DNA of 64,000 bases from Sulfurospirillum sp. UBA6790 (GTDB lineage Bacteria > Campylobacterota > Campylobacteria > Campylobacterales > Sulfurospirillaceae): contig DKFS01000069.1 of the NCBI GenBank assembly GCA_002452855.1, positions 1 to 64,000 of the forward strand, in the 5' to 3' direction. The translations under genes were made by a program, and so were the position numbers. The notes under the pieces are model-generated. The model was not told where the DNA came from. It saw nothing but the letters and a program-made list of their open reading frames with translations, and searched no databases. Position 1 is the first letter of the stretch, and each line of letters starts with the position of its first letter. Below are positions 25,412 to 33,981 of this stretch, in pieces.

Positions 25412-25777
25412 ATGGAAGTCAAACGCCTTATCGCCACGCCTGAAGCGTTGGAAGTGATTGAAAAGCTTAAAAAAGAGTATGGTGAACTCGTCTTTAATCA
25501 AAGTGGAGGTTGTTGCGATGGAACAGCTCCCATGTGCTATGAAAAAAAAGACTTTCATGTCCCTTCACGCAACGTTAAAATGGGCGAAGTGGGAGGATGT
25601 GAGTTTTTTATTGACCCTGACCAATTTGAATACTTTCGCTACTCGCAGATTATTTTGGATGTCAAAGAAGAAAAAGCCGCTTTTGGGAACTCTTTTTCGC
25701 TTGAAATTGACGAAGGATACCAGTTTATAACCCGTTCGCGTATCTTTACCGATGAGGAGAACAAGAGTCTTTCCTAA
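25412..25777 (+). CDS. DUF779 protein linked to aldehyde dehydrogenase
   Basis: 121 residues with family motifs FNQSGGCCDGTAPMCY and GEVGGCEFFIDPDQFEYF. The Cys-Cys pair and other cysteines suggest metal or disulfide chemistry, but the function is not known. Almost always adjacent to AcoD/ExaC-type dehydrogenases; here 54 bp downstream with RBS AAAGGAG. Probably an accessory factor of that enzyme. Confidence 0.85.
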   Translation: MEVKRLIATPEALEVIEKLKKEYGELVFNQSGGCCDGTAPMCYEKKDFHVPSRNVKMGEVGGCEFFIDPDQFEYFRYSQIILDVKEEKAAFGNSFSLEIDEGYQFITRSRIFTDEENKSLS

Positions 25778-25796
25778 GGTTTTACATGTAAAACCT
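25777..25796. terminator. 20-bp palindrome at the DUF779 stop codon
   Basis: AGGTTTTACA and its exact complement, containing TTTACATGTAAA, begin on the last base of the DUF779 stop codon. It could form an 8-bp stem with a CATG loop, so it may weakly terminate. It is one of the iterated palindromes. Confidence 0.5.
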
Positions 25797-25876
25797 AATG
25801 CCTCTTTTTTAACCCAATATTTTTCAAAAGATGTTATACTTTTTTATACAATGTGATAATGTATAAAGGATAACCA

Positions 25877-26797
25877 ATGAAAATAGCTGTTATTTCTCCT
25901 CTTTTTTCCCGTTCAAATGAATTGATGCAAGAACTTCAGAGCCATTTTGATGATGTAAAACACAATGCCGATAACACCCTTAAAACCAAAGCAGACATCA
26001 TCGCTTTTTTACACGATGTTGATGGCGCGATAGTTGGACGTGAAGAGATAGACGATGAAATTCTACGCGCGTGCCCTAAGCTTCAAATTCTCTCACGTTA
26101 TGGTGTCGGATTAGACAATATGGATGTCGAAGCGATGCAAAAACGAGGCGTAAAACTAGGCTGGAGTGGCGGAACCAATAGCAATTCTGTCGCAGAAATC
26201 ACACTTTCATTGATGCTTTCACTGACCAGAAATCTTCACATCGCAACAACCCTACTCAAACAACACATTTGGAAAGTCAATGGCGGCAGTGAGCTGACCG
26301 GAAAAACCATTGGTCTTTTTGGCTTTGGAAATATCGCTAAGCGTGTGGTCGAACTTTTAGCTCCTTTTCACTGCACCATTCTTGTATCTAACCGCACGCA
26401 CAGTGAAGCAGATGCCAAACAATACGGTATCACCTATGCGAGCAAAGAGCGTATCATCAAAGAAGCAGATATTATTTCGATTCATTTGCCGCTGACGCCT
26501 GAGAGTAAAAATCTCTTTTCGTACGCAGAGTTTGAAGCGATGAAGCCTTCATCATTTATTATCAATACAGCGCGCGGTGGCATCATTGACGAAGAAGCAC
26601 TCAAAGTGGCACTAAAAAACGGGCAAATCGCCGGAGCGGGATTGGAAGCTTTTTTAGAAGAGCCAACGCACGATTGGGAGCTTGTGGACCTTCCAAATCT
26701 TGTCTGTTTGCCGCACCTTGGCGGCAACTCAAAAGAGAGCATTTTAGCGATGGGACATGCGAGCATCTCGCATCTAAGAGAGTTTTATAACGTTTAA
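25877..26797 (+). CDS. D-isomer-specific 2-hydroxyacid dehydrogenase (SerA/GhrB-like)
   Basis: 306 residues. Nucleotide-binding GLFGFGNIAKRV (near residue 146), catalytic Arg in NTARGGIIDEEAL, Glu in LEEPTHDWEL and His in CLPHLGGNS are all present. It reduces or oxidises a 2-keto/2-hydroxy acid with NAD(P). It lacks the ACT domain of housekeeping SerA, so the substrate is open (phosphoglycerate, glyoxylate or similar). Followed by a hairpin at 26813. Confidence 0.9.
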   Translation: MKIAVISPLFSRSNELMQELQSHFDDVKHNADNTLKTKADIIAFLHDVDGAIVGREEIDDEILRACPKLQILSRYGVGLDNMDVEAMQKRGVKLGWSGGTNSNSVAEITLSLMLSLTRNLHIATTLLKQHIWKVNGGSELTGKTIGLFGFGNIAKRVVELLAPFHCTILVSNRTHSEADAKQYGITYASKERIIKEADIISIHLPLTPESKNLFSYAEFEAMKPSSFIINTARGGIIDEEALKVALKNGQIAGAGLEAFLEEPTHDWELVDLPNLVCLPHLGGNSKESILAMGHASISHLREFYNV

Positions 26798-26812
26798 ATG
26801 TTTTGCTTAAAA

Positions 26813-26844
26813 TAAGCCTTTTTTTCGCCAGAACAAAAGGCTTA
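26813..26844 (+). terminator. Terminator after the 2-hydroxyacid dehydrogenase
   Basis: TAAGCCTTTT pairs with AAAAGGCTTA (10 bp, 12-base loop) 15 bases after the stop. Confidence 0.6.
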
Positions 26845-26902
26845 AAATCTTACTTTTAGTATTTTTAGCTAAAATTCACTCTTTGTTAGGAATAAGTAAG
26901 AT

Positions 26903-28162
26903 ATGATAGAAGAGCCTTTTAGCCACGTTGAAAAAACAATCGACCAATTTTTTGCAACATTTAATCCAGAGCAATACCTCTACCTAGATGTGTTATACCG
27001 CTTTGAAGAGAGTGACCTTGAAGTCGTTTTAGAAGCACTAGACCAGTGCCGCTTGCCCAAACGCTACACCTCTTTTGTGGATGTTCTCCATGAAAAATTC
27101 ACGCAAAAACTCAACCTAGATCGTCACGATTTGTTTATTTGCACCAATGATGAAATCTACATTAAACGTTATTTTAAAATCGATATTCCCAAAGATGCTG
27201 AAGAGCGCCGTGCATGCAGTATTCCTGCTGAAACACTTTTAGCGTATAAGAAAACATGTTTTCCAAACGATGAGTATAAAGCGCGTCTTCTAGAGCTGCT
27301 TCCTTTTGCCATTGAGAGCACCTTAAATGTTAAGAAGATTAACCCTTTAGAGTTTAAACGTCTTTTTGTTTCGGTGTTGGTAAACCTAACCGACATCGTT
27401 GTCATCGAATTCAGTGAAATTGAAGACCTCAAAGAGGTTCGAGCACTTAGTTTGTACCTCTTGCGCGAAATGTTTGAAGAGATGATGCTCCGCATTGCTG
27501 AGGATATTTTGATGCATTTTTCAAATCAAGAGAGACATGCCATTGAGTTTTTGAGCCACTTTGGTATCCATGAGACTATCGACTCCAAAGGCAATCGCTA
27601 TAAGCCAAACCCTATTTTAGATGAAAGCAATCGTGCGTGGAACATGACGACCATTCGCTCAACCATGATTCAGTACAAAAAATCGAAACAATCGCTTTTT
27701 TCCAAACAAAAAGACCTTGGCTCACTCAAAAAAAGACTTGACATCTTACGTACGGAACTTAAAACACAAGAAGCCCATCTTAAAGGCCAACACTTACTTT
27801 TAAAAGAGATAGAAGAGAAAGCACAAGCAGCACGCATGACGATAGACCGTTTGGAATCCAGTGACTCTAAAGAGGTAAAATTCGTTGAAGATGGTGTGGA
27901 AAAAATGTTCGAGCGACGCTCCCTTATGGCACAACTCTACCGCAAAGAAGACCATCTTCTTAATGATAGAAACCATCTTCAAAAACATATCAGAGAACTT
28001 GAAATGGCACGTGCTAATAAGCAAAAAAGCATTTATGTCAATGAACGACGCCTGAGCGATACGCAAACGGCCATCACATCCTTAGAATCGCAAGGACACC
28101 CGATAGACAACCAATATGCCCGTATCTGCCGTGCCCTTGCAAAAACGCTCTCTCAACGTTAA
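26903..28162 (+). CDS. Conserved hypothetical protein with C-terminal coiled coil
   Basis: 419 residues, no signal peptide or membrane helix. Residues 1-235 are helical with aromatic and charged clusters (QYLYLDVLYRFEESDLEVVLEAL; LLPFAIESTLNVKKINPLEFKRLFVSVLVNL). Residues about 250-400 are a long lysine/glutamate/leucine coiled coil (KQKDLGSLKKRLDILRTEL). I do not recognise the family; it may be restricted to Campylobacterota. RBS AGGAAT. A cytoplasmic scaffold or envelope-associated role is possible but not shown. Ends 11 bp from a convergent gene. Confidence 0.6.
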   Translation: MIEEPFSHVEKTIDQFFATFNPEQYLYLDVLYRFEESDLEVVLEALDQCRLPKRYTSFVDVLHEKFTQKLNLDRHDLFICTNDEIYIKRYFKIDIPKDAEERRACSIPAETLLAYKKTCFPNDEYKARLLELLPFAIESTLNVKKINPLEFKRLFVSVLVNLTDIVVIEFSEIEDLKEVRALSLYLLREMFEEMMLRIAEDILMHFSNQERHAIEFLSHFGIHETIDSKGNRYKPNPILDESNRAWNMTTIRSTMIQYKKSKQSLFSKQKDLGSLKKRLDILRTELKTQEAHLKGQHLLLKEIEEKAQAARMTIDRLESSDSKEVKFVEDGVEKMFERRSLMAQLYRKEDHLLNDRNHLQKHIRELEMARANKQKSIYVNERRLSDTQTAITSLESQGHPIDNQYARICRALAKTLSQR

Positions 28163-28173
28163 GCGTTTTAGTC

Positions 28174-28611
28174 TTAAAGCGTCTCTTTATACTCGATGGA
28201 AGAGACTCTTAAATTTTCTAACGATATGACGGTGAGTTTACCCTCTTGTTTTGGTAAATAATCCGCATCGTTTTTCTCATCGACAATCCCGATAGAATAC
28301 GCATAATCTTTGAATTTTGGCAACATAAACATACTCATAATCATACTAGGAACACCTGTCGCATCCATAAAATAGAGCGCATTATTTTCACTCAGATAAT
28401 TTGGATGTGCGTCTAAAAACGCTTTGACGTGATTGCCTTGGTCTTTTGTGAACGCAACAATAATCTGTTTGGTATTTCCATCAAGCGCAACACTCTTTTT
28501 AAACTGGTCTTTCACAACACTCAAAGGGACAATAGCAGAACCCTCTTTTAAAACCTCAGCAAATAAACTAAGGGGTAATATGCACAAAAGCACAACGAAC
28601 CATTTTTTCAT
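28174..28611 (-). CDS. Periplasmic protein of unknown function
   Basis: 145 residues with a clear signal peptide (MKKWFVVLLCILPLSLFA). The mature part has a strand-helix order (KQIIVAFTKDQGNHVKAFLDAHPNY, ALYFMDATGVPSMIMSMFMLP) that recalls thioredoxin-like or DsrE-like folds but has no cysteine pair. It might be a small periplasmic chaperone-like protein. RBS AAAGG. Monocistronic, convergent with the coiled-coil gene. Confidence 0.55.
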   Translation of the reverse strand: MKKWFVVLLCILPLSLFAEVLKEGSAIVPLSVVKDQFKKSVALDGNTKQIIVAFTKDQGNHVKAFLDAHPNYLSENNALYFMDATGVPSMIMSMFMLPKFKDYAYSIGIVDEKNDADYLPKQEGKLTVISLENLRVSSIEYKETL

Positions 28612-28688
28612 CTTTTTCCTTTAATTTTTTCGTTCGCTATTGTAACGTGTCAGAGTAAATAAATGATAACGCTCATCATTTCAAACAC

Positions 28689-30803
28689 TTAAATCTCTTT
28701 GAGACTCAGGCTCACTTTGCCTTTTTCTTTATCGACTTCAAGAACGCGAATACGTGTGAGTTGTTGGTTGATGCTGAGCACTTCAAGCGGATGGGCGATG
28801 CGTTTGTCGCTCATCTGCGAGATGTGAATGAGTCCGTCATTTTTCAGCCCAATATCTACAAATGCCCCAAAATCGGCAATATTGCGCACCACGCCCGAAA
28901 CGATGGAACCAACACTCAGTTCTGAAATGTCGGTTAAGTCAGAACGAAATGCAATCGGTGGCAAGCTCTCTCTAGGGTCAAACCCTGGTTTTAAAAGCTC
29001 GGCGATGATGTCTTGCAATGTCGCTTCGCCAATGCCCTGCTCACGCGCTAAAGTGATAATCTGTTCTTTGGAAAGCGTTGCCAAATCGGAGCGTTTCAAA
29101 AGTGTTTGTGCGATGGCATAACTCTCTGGATGAACGCCCGTGTTATCGAGCACGCTTTTGCCCTCACGAATACGGAAAAATCCCGCGCACTGCTCGTACG
29201 CTTTAGCACCTAAACCCTTAACTTTTAGCAATTCACTTTTACATGTAAAAGCTCCTTGAGACTCTCTGTGCTCGACAATTGCCTTAGCCAATTTTGTACC
29301 AACACCCGCCACGTAAGAAAGAAGTGAAATGGAAGCGCTGTTGGGATCAACCCCGATGCGATTGACCAAATCTTCGATGACTTCGTGCAGTTTCTTCTCT
29401 AGACTTTTTTGATCCACATCGTGTTGGTATTGCCCTATTCCTAGTGATTTTGGGTCGATTTTCACAAGGGCTGCCATCGGGTCGCGCAGACGTTGGGCGA
29501 TAGAAATCGCTCCACGAATCGTCACATCAAGGTTCGGGTACTCTTCAGTGGCAATTTTAGAAGCCGAGTAGATGGATGCACCCGCTTCGGAAACCACCGT
29601 ATAGGCAAGGTTCAATCCTTCTTCACGGTTGAGGCGTGCAAAAAATTCTTGGCTTTCACGTGAACCCGTACCATTGCCAATCGCTACGGCGGTGATGTGG
29701 TATTTTTGCGCCAATTCCTTAATGACTTTAGAAGAATTAGCATAGTCGCTTTGCGGCGGTGTCGGGTAGATGACCGCGTGCGTCAGATACGTACCATGCT
29801 CATCCACAACAGCGAGCTTACACCCCGTGCGATATGCCGGATCAACACCCAAAATGACGCGCTTGGTCACAGGTGGAGTATTTAAAAGTTGTGAGAGATT
29901 TTTTCCAAAGGTCGCAATCGCTTGTGTATCGGCTTTTTCTTTCACAATGGCATGAATTTCACGCTCCAATGAAGGGAAGAGAAGGCGTTTAAAACCATCC
30001 AAATACGCCTCTAGCAAGTAGCTTTTAGAACTTTTCGCATTGCGTGGAATGCGGTAACGCTCTATCGCACTTTCCACCCTTTCCATCTCATGCGCAATCT
30101 TTACATGTAACTCTTTTTCAGCCACACCACGCATCAGCGCGAGGTAACGATGAGAGGGAATGTGCGCTATTTTTTCGCTCTTCCCCGCAAGTTTGGCGTA
30201 AAGTCCATCAGGTTTAAGTGTTTTGGATGCTTTAATCTCAAACGAAGCGTAGTCATGGAGTTGCGCTCTCCAGTATTCACGCTCTTTGGCATCGTCGCTG
30301 TAACGCTCCGCGATGATGTCTTGCGCCCCTGCAATCGCTTCTTTCACGCTTCCCACTTTCTCGTTCACAAAACTCTGTGCCTTTTTCTCAAATGCTTCTT
30401 GCTCTAGTTCTGCACGCTCTAAAATGTCCGCCAAAGGCGTCAAACCTGCCGCCATCGCCACCGCAGCGCGCGTGTTTTTCTTCTCTTTGTAAGGTCGGTA
30501 AATGTCTTCTAATTCTTGAAGTGTTTGCGCTTTTTCAACGGCACTTTTCACCTCAGCGCTCACATCCACTTTCTCAGCAATCAGCCGCAAAACTTCCTCT
30601 TTGCGCTCATGCAATTTCTTCGCATACGCATAAATGCTCTCAAACTCCCTAAGCTGCTCATCGCTCGCCCCACCCGTCATTTCCTTGCGGTATCTTGCGA
30701 TAAACGGAATGGTCGAGCCTTCGTCTAAGAGTTTTAAAATATTGATAATGTTTTCTTTGGCAATGCCTGTTTTTTGGACTAAAATGGGAATAAGTGGATT
30801 CAT
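28689..30803 (-). CDS. tex: Tex-family RNA-binding transcription accessory protein
   Basis: 704 residues with the Tex layout: N-terminal helical domain with GSTIPFIARYRKEMTGG near residue 30, a YqgF/RNase-H-like domain around 320-450 (ILGVDPAYRTGCKLAVVD, AIGNGTGSRESQEF), helix-hairpin-helix (LLSYVAGVGTKLAKAIVEHRE) and a C-terminal S1 domain (GSIVSGVVRNIADFGAFVDIG). It binds nucleic acid and affects transcription fidelity and stress tolerance. Two TTACATGTAA copies lie inside the gene and one in its promoter. Confidence 0.96.
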   Translation of the reverse strand: MNPLIPILVQKTGIAKENIINILKLLDEGSTIPFIARYRKEMTGGASDEQLREFESIYAYAKKLHERKEEVLRLIAEKVDVSAEVKSAVEKAQTLQELEDIYRPYKEKKNTRAAVAMAAGLTPLADILERAELEQEAFEKKAQSFVNEKVGSVKEAIAGAQDIIAERYSDDAKEREYWRAQLHDYASFEIKASKTLKPDGLYAKLAGKSEKIAHIPSHRYLALMRGVAEKELHVKIAHEMERVESAIERYRIPRNAKSSKSYLLEAYLDGFKRLLFPSLEREIHAIVKEKADTQAIATFGKNLSQLLNTPPVTKRVILGVDPAYRTGCKLAVVDEHGTYLTHAVIYPTPPQSDYANSSKVIKELAQKYHITAVAIGNGTGSRESQEFFARLNREEGLNLAYTVVSEAGASIYSASKIATEEYPNLDVTIRGAISIAQRLRDPMAALVKIDPKSLGIGQYQHDVDQKSLEKKLHEVIEDLVNRIGVDPNSASISLLSYVAGVGTKLAKAIVEHRESQGAFTCKSELLKVKGLGAKAYEQCAGFFRIREGKSVLDNTGVHPESYAIAQTLLKRSDLATLSKEQIITLAREQGIGEATLQDIIAELLKPGFDPRESLPPIAFRSDLTDISELSVGSIVSGVVRNIADFGAFVDIGLKNDGLIHISQMSDKRIAHPLEVLSINQQLTRIRVLEVDKEKGKVSLSLKEI

Positions 30804-30903
30804 AATTTTTGCTTTCCTAGGTTTTACATGTAAAGATTTTTGGAGAGGTATTTTAGCGGAAAAAAAGCTAAAAATTAAAATAGCTTGTCCACTTTATTCT
30901 TGT

Positions 30904-31698
30904 TTATTCTCTTAAAACTTCTTGACCTTTTTTAAGAAACTCTTCTAACAATTGATTATATTGCTTTTCGTATTCTTCAAGTCCTAGTTCTTTGTTAAAA
31001 GCAAAAAGAATTGAGTAAATACATTGTGAGACAGTTAACAGTAGGGTAATAATCGTACTCAAATTGTGATTCATCATCCCTTCTACAGAAAACGATTGGT
31101 CTTTTTTATTTGCAATGCCCAAACTATGTCTCATTCCATATAATGTTCCATGAACAATATCTGAAGATGTTCTGTAAATTGTAAGATGTGCTATTTGCAA
31201 AAATCTAGCAACCATATCGCCATATTGTTTATTAATAAGATTAATTCTATTAGATATTTTTACTTTTGTCCAATCTCTACGGTCACCATTCATATTAATT
31301 GGGTTGTTTTTAGAAAAACCAACAGTATGTTTTTCTCCATCAAAAGCAAAAAATACAGTTTCTTTATCTATAGCAATTGATCGTGCAGATTCAAAATTTG
31401 ATTTTACTTTGGTATATTCAATCATATCTTTCATCGCTTCAAAATTTGTAGCAGAAATATATAAAACGTTAATAGTTGTTTCATAAATCATCCGAGATAT
31501 AACGTAACAATCTCTCATTTTATTGATTTTTGATAATACAGATAACGATTCTAACGAGTCAGAAATTCCTAATAGCAATAAAAATAATTCTTCACTGTAT
31601 TTAGTATCTGTATGAAGGATATAATCACAGGCTTCTTTAAAAATCCTAATTTGTTTATCGAAAATAGCGCTGATAGTATGAACATCATCTATAGTCAT
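30904..31698 (-). CDS. Hypothetical protein, DUF5677-like
   Basis: 264 residues, largely helical. The segments SLESLSVLSKINKMRDCYVISRMIYETTINV and TIYRTSSDIVHGTLYGM fit a family of HEPN-like or DUF5677 proteins with a conserved R...E and S-x-x-V-H pattern. Function unknown; such proteins occur in accessory regions. Start at ATG 31698 with an AAAGGA site; the GTG 16 codons upstream is less convincing. Codon use is AT-rich, unlike tex beside it. Confidence 0.5.
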   Translation of the reverse strand: MTIDDVHTISAIFDKQIRIFKEACDYILHTDTKYSEELFLLLLGISDSLESLSVLSKINKMRDCYVISRMIYETTINVLYISATNFEAMKDMIEYTKVKSNFESARSIAIDKETVFFAFDGEKHTVGFSKNNPINMNGDRRDWTKVKISNRINLINKQYGDMVARFLQIAHLTIYRTSSDIVHGTLYGMRHSLGIANKKDQSFSVEGMMNHNLSTIITLLLTVSQCIYSILFAFNKELGLEEYEKQYNQLLEEFLKKGQEVLRE

Positions 31699-31750
31699 TA
31701 TTTTAAATCCTTTAAAGTGATAAATGCTGGCAGGCCAATTTTTCACTATA

Positions 31751-31774
31751 ATTAGCTTTACATGTAAGGCTAAT
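31751..31774 (-). terminator. 24-bp near-perfect palindrome after the nucleotidyltransferase gene
   Basis: ATTAGC-T-TTACATGTAA-G-GCTAAT: a dyad of 24 bp with one mismatched pair, centred on the iterated motif, 7 bp after the nucleotidyltransferase stop. Likely transcript end or protein site. Confidence 0.5.
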
Positions 31775-31781
31775 TATACTC

Positions 31782-32315
31782 TCACAACATTCTCTTCTCA
31801 AAAACCAAAAACTTCTCTTTCATCCCTTCTTTGATAGACCATTTTTTAACGGAATCTCTATCGAATGTATTTTGTTGTGCGACCCAAATGGCTTGCTGCA
31901 AACACTGCTCATCATCCCAATGATAATACGCCGCGAGTCTGTCTTTGATGCAATCTGTTGGAGTCAATAATCTTAAAACGCCAGCTTCTGTGTCTATCTC
32001 GGCTATCTCTTCCACGGGAGCATCGCCTACACCGAGAGGTCCTGAGGGGAACTCTATAAAAAGAGGCGTATCATCATGGGTAAAGTAACGATTGTGTTCT
32101 TTAAACCCTAGCTCTTCCATCGTCACTTGGATTTTTTTGAACTGTTCATTGTATTGATTGATGAGATCAAGGTCATAGGACGTGTATTCACCTCTGCTGT
32201 AGATTTGCACACACGAACCGCCTGAGAGTACGACATGAATGCCTTTTGCTTTTAACGCATCGCATAAAAAACCGCCTAATTCTTGCATACTCATATCTTT
32301 GATGGAAATTTTCAT
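31782..32315 (-). CDS. Nucleotidyltransferase-fold protein (AbiEii/DUF6036-like)
   Basis: 177 residues. The strand-turn GIHVVLSGGSCVQIYSRGEYTSYDLDLI carries the G-G-S and D-x-D residues of the nucleotidyltransferase fold, with a third acidic position near FIEFPSG. The C-terminal DCIKDRLAAYYHWDDEQCLQQA helix resembles AbiEii-type proteins. It overlaps the winged-helix gene by 4 bp, so the two form one unit like the AbiEi/AbiEii type IV toxin-antitoxin pair, but shorter. Toxicity is inference. Confidence 0.65.
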   Translation of the reverse strand: MKISIKDMSMQELGGFLCDALKAKGIHVVLSGGSCVQIYSRGEYTSYDLDLINQYNEQFKKIQVTMEELGFKEHNRYFTHDDTPLFIEFPSGPLGVGDAPVEEIAEIDTEAGVLRLLTPTDCIKDRLAAYYHWDDEQCLQQAIWVAQQNTFDRDSVKKWSIKEGMKEKFLVFEKRML

Positions 32316-32641
32316 AACGGCTTCTCAACGCGCCTTGGACGTTTTCGTTGAAGTTCAAATTTTTCTTTGAGTTCTGGTTTGTAATATTCTCGTGCTTTAT
32401 TCAAAAGTGTTGTTAATTCTTCCAAAAAAATATACCGAGGATTAAATGTATAAATTCTTGTTTTGCCACGCATTTTACTCAGCGCGAGTCCTGCATTTTC
32501 AAAGTTTTTAAGTTGATTTTGGATGGAGGGCAAGGGTGCATCAAAATAGCTTGCAATCTCTCTGGCATAGCCTTCTTTAAACACTAAAAGATACTGCAAC
32601 GTCAATTCACGATTTTGTGTACCTAAGAGCACTTCTAACAT
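32312..32641 (-). CDS. Winged-helix regulator, partner of the nucleotidyltransferase
   Basis: 109 residues with an ArsR/MarR-like winged helix (QYLLVFKEGYAREIASYFDAPLPSIQNQLKNFENAGLAL) followed by a basic C-terminus. The start at 32641 has an AAGGAG site six bases upstream; the longer frame would start inside the operator arm. Likely represses its own operon through the long inverted repeat at 32655-32698, and may neutralise the nucleotidyltransferase. Confidence 0.7.
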   Translation of the reverse strand: MLEVLLGTQNRELTLQYLLVFKEGYAREIASYFDAPLPSIQNQLKNFENAGLALSKMRGKTRIYTFNPRYIFLEELTTLLNKAREYYKPELKEKFELQRKRPRRVEKPL

Positions 32642-32654
32642 AAGCATCTCCTTT

Positions 32655-32698
32655 TTTGACATATAAATTATATCATATAATATAAAAAATATGTCAAA
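32655..32698. promoter_or_regulatory. Operator/promoter of the winged-helix/nucleotidyltransferase pair
   Basis: TTTGACATAT and ATATGTCAAA form perfect 10-bp arms with a 24-bp AT-only spacer apart from single bases. The right arm contains TTGACA reading toward the genes and the spacer a TATAAT-like hexamer, so binding would cover the promoter. Confidence 0.65.
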
Positions 32699-32736
32699 AG
32701 AAGATAAAGAGATACACCTGTACCTCTTTATAAAAT

Positions 32737-33492
32737 CTACTCGTCTTTAAACGCAAACCCCTGCGCTTGCATATCTTTTGCCGTGCTTCGGTAGTACACA
32801 TCGGCATAGTAATTGCTCGTGATTTCAGCATATGTCGGCATCGAGCCACTGCCCGTTTTATCACGGAATGCTTTGAGTGTTTGGTCATACGTCAATGCGC
32901 CGTTTCGGACCTTTTCACTCTCGTACACATCTTCCATAGCAAAGGTATCGAGGGCAACGCGGGGTTTTAAAGGAGCGCCCTTGGCACGCTCGGTTGGAAC
33001 GCCGATGGTGCACCCCACGGCTAAAAAGGTTTTTGGCGGCAGATTAAACAGTTTTGCAAACGCGGGAGAGTTTCTGCGTACCGCGCCAATGCAAGTTGTG
33101 CCATACCCTAAAGCACCCGCGGCACTTTGGAGATGGTCTATCATAATGCCCGCATCAATCGCTCCCACCATGATGCCCTCGGCACTTTGCTCGATGACAT
33201 GCTTGCGCCCCACGCTCTCCACGATGGCACTGGTGCGGTTAAAGTCGATGATAATGCCTACAAACACGTCCGCTTCAGCGATGTGCGCTTGTCCGCCGCA
33301 AAGTTCCGCGATGGTTTTGAGCTTCTCTTTGTTGCGCGTATACACAAGGCTGATTTGCTGACCGTTGATGGAATTTGGAGCGCGTTGTGCGGTTTTGAAA
33401 ATGGTCTCTAAGTCCTCATCGCTTATGCGCTCACCCGTAAATTGGCGGATGGATTTTCGATTTTGTAGCTGCTTTATGGTTGGATTTTCCAT
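32737..33492 (-). CDS. Flavin nitroreductase, NfsA-like NADPH-dependent oxidoreductase
   Basis: 251 residues. NfsA-type features: RKSIRQF(T)GERIS at the N-terminus, RAPNSINGQQISLVY, the central GIMIDHLQSAAGALGYGTTCIGAVRRN and C-terminal FRDKTGSGSMPTY. FMN-dependent reduction of nitro or quinone compounds is expected. It is 8 bp after the antibiotic-biosynthesis-monooxygenase-like gene, so they are co-expressed; the pair suggests quinone or electrophile detoxification. Confidence 0.88.
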   Translation of the reverse strand: MENPTIKQLQNRKSIRQFTGERISDEDLETIFKTAQRAPNSINGQQISLVYTRNKEKLKTIAELCGGQAHIAEADVFVGIIIDFNRTSAIVESVGRKHVIEQSAEGIMVGAIDAGIMIDHLQSAAGALGYGTTCIGAVRRNSPAFAKLFNLPPKTFLAVGCTIGVPTERAKGAPLKPRVALDTFAMEDVYESEKVRNGALTYDQTLKAFRDKTGSGSMPTYAEITSNYYADVYYRSTAKDMQAQGFAFKDE

Positions 33493-33500
33493 AATGTATC

Positions 33501-33794
33501 CTATAAAATCTTTTTTAATTTTTGAAGCGATATACTCTCAACTTTGTCGTCCATAAATGCTTTGTAGCTATTATAATGCTCTTTTTTCATATGCTCCGCC
33601 AAAAGGGCTTCACTCTCCCATGTCTCGATAAAAACATAGGTATTTTTGTTGTCAATGTCTTGATGAACATCGTATTGCAAGCATCCTGCATCATTTTGAT
33701 GCGTTGCCTTATGTAACGTGGTTAAGGCGTCTAAAATACCTTCATCGTTTGAGTTTTTTAATGTCAATGTCGCGACGAGAACAATTTTTTGCAT
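33501..33794 (-). CDS. ABM-domain protein (YgiN-like quinol monooxygenase family)
   Basis: 97 residues, the size of the ferredoxin-like ABM dimer. Motifs: VLVATLTLKNSND, GCLQYDVHQDIDNKNTYVFIETWESEALLAEHMKKEHY. Members oxidise or shield quinols and reactive aromatics without cofactors. First gene of an operon with the NfsA-like enzyme; an inverted repeat (33839-33869) lies upstream. Confidence 0.85.
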   Translation of the reverse strand: MQKIVLVATLTLKNSNDEGILDALTTLHKATHQNDAGCLQYDVHQDIDNKNTYVFIETWESEALLAEHMKKEHYNSYKAFMDDKVESISLQKLKKIL

Positions 33795-33838
33795 CTTTTT
33801 CCTTTGTATTTAATTCTAAAAGAAGTATAGGAGCAATG

Positions 33839-33869
33839 TACTTAAAATTCCCTTACAGTATTTTAAGTA
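33839..33869 (-). promoter_or_regulatory. Inverted repeat upstream of the ABM/nitroreductase operon
   Basis: TACTTAAAAT and ATTTTAAGTA form perfect 10-bp arms with an 11-bp spacer, about 45 bp upstream of the ABM start. No local regulator gene is obvious; a distant redox or MarR/HxlR regulator could act here. Confidence 0.45.
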
Positions 33870-33940
33870 AGTAATAGTAAAAAATATTTAAAATGTGAGA
33901 TGTGTTCTTAAAAGAATGGCATAAAACACGATAGCGAGTG

Positions 33941-33967
33941 CTAGAGAGACTTTGTTTGTCTCTCTAG
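33941..33967 (-). terminator. Terminator of the 31-residue lysine-rich gene
   Basis: CTAGAGAGAC and GTCTCTCTAG form a perfect 10-bp stem with a 7-base loop, 15 bp after the small gene's stop on the minus strand. Confidence 0.7.
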
Positions 33968-33981
33968 GAAGGGTTGAATGA

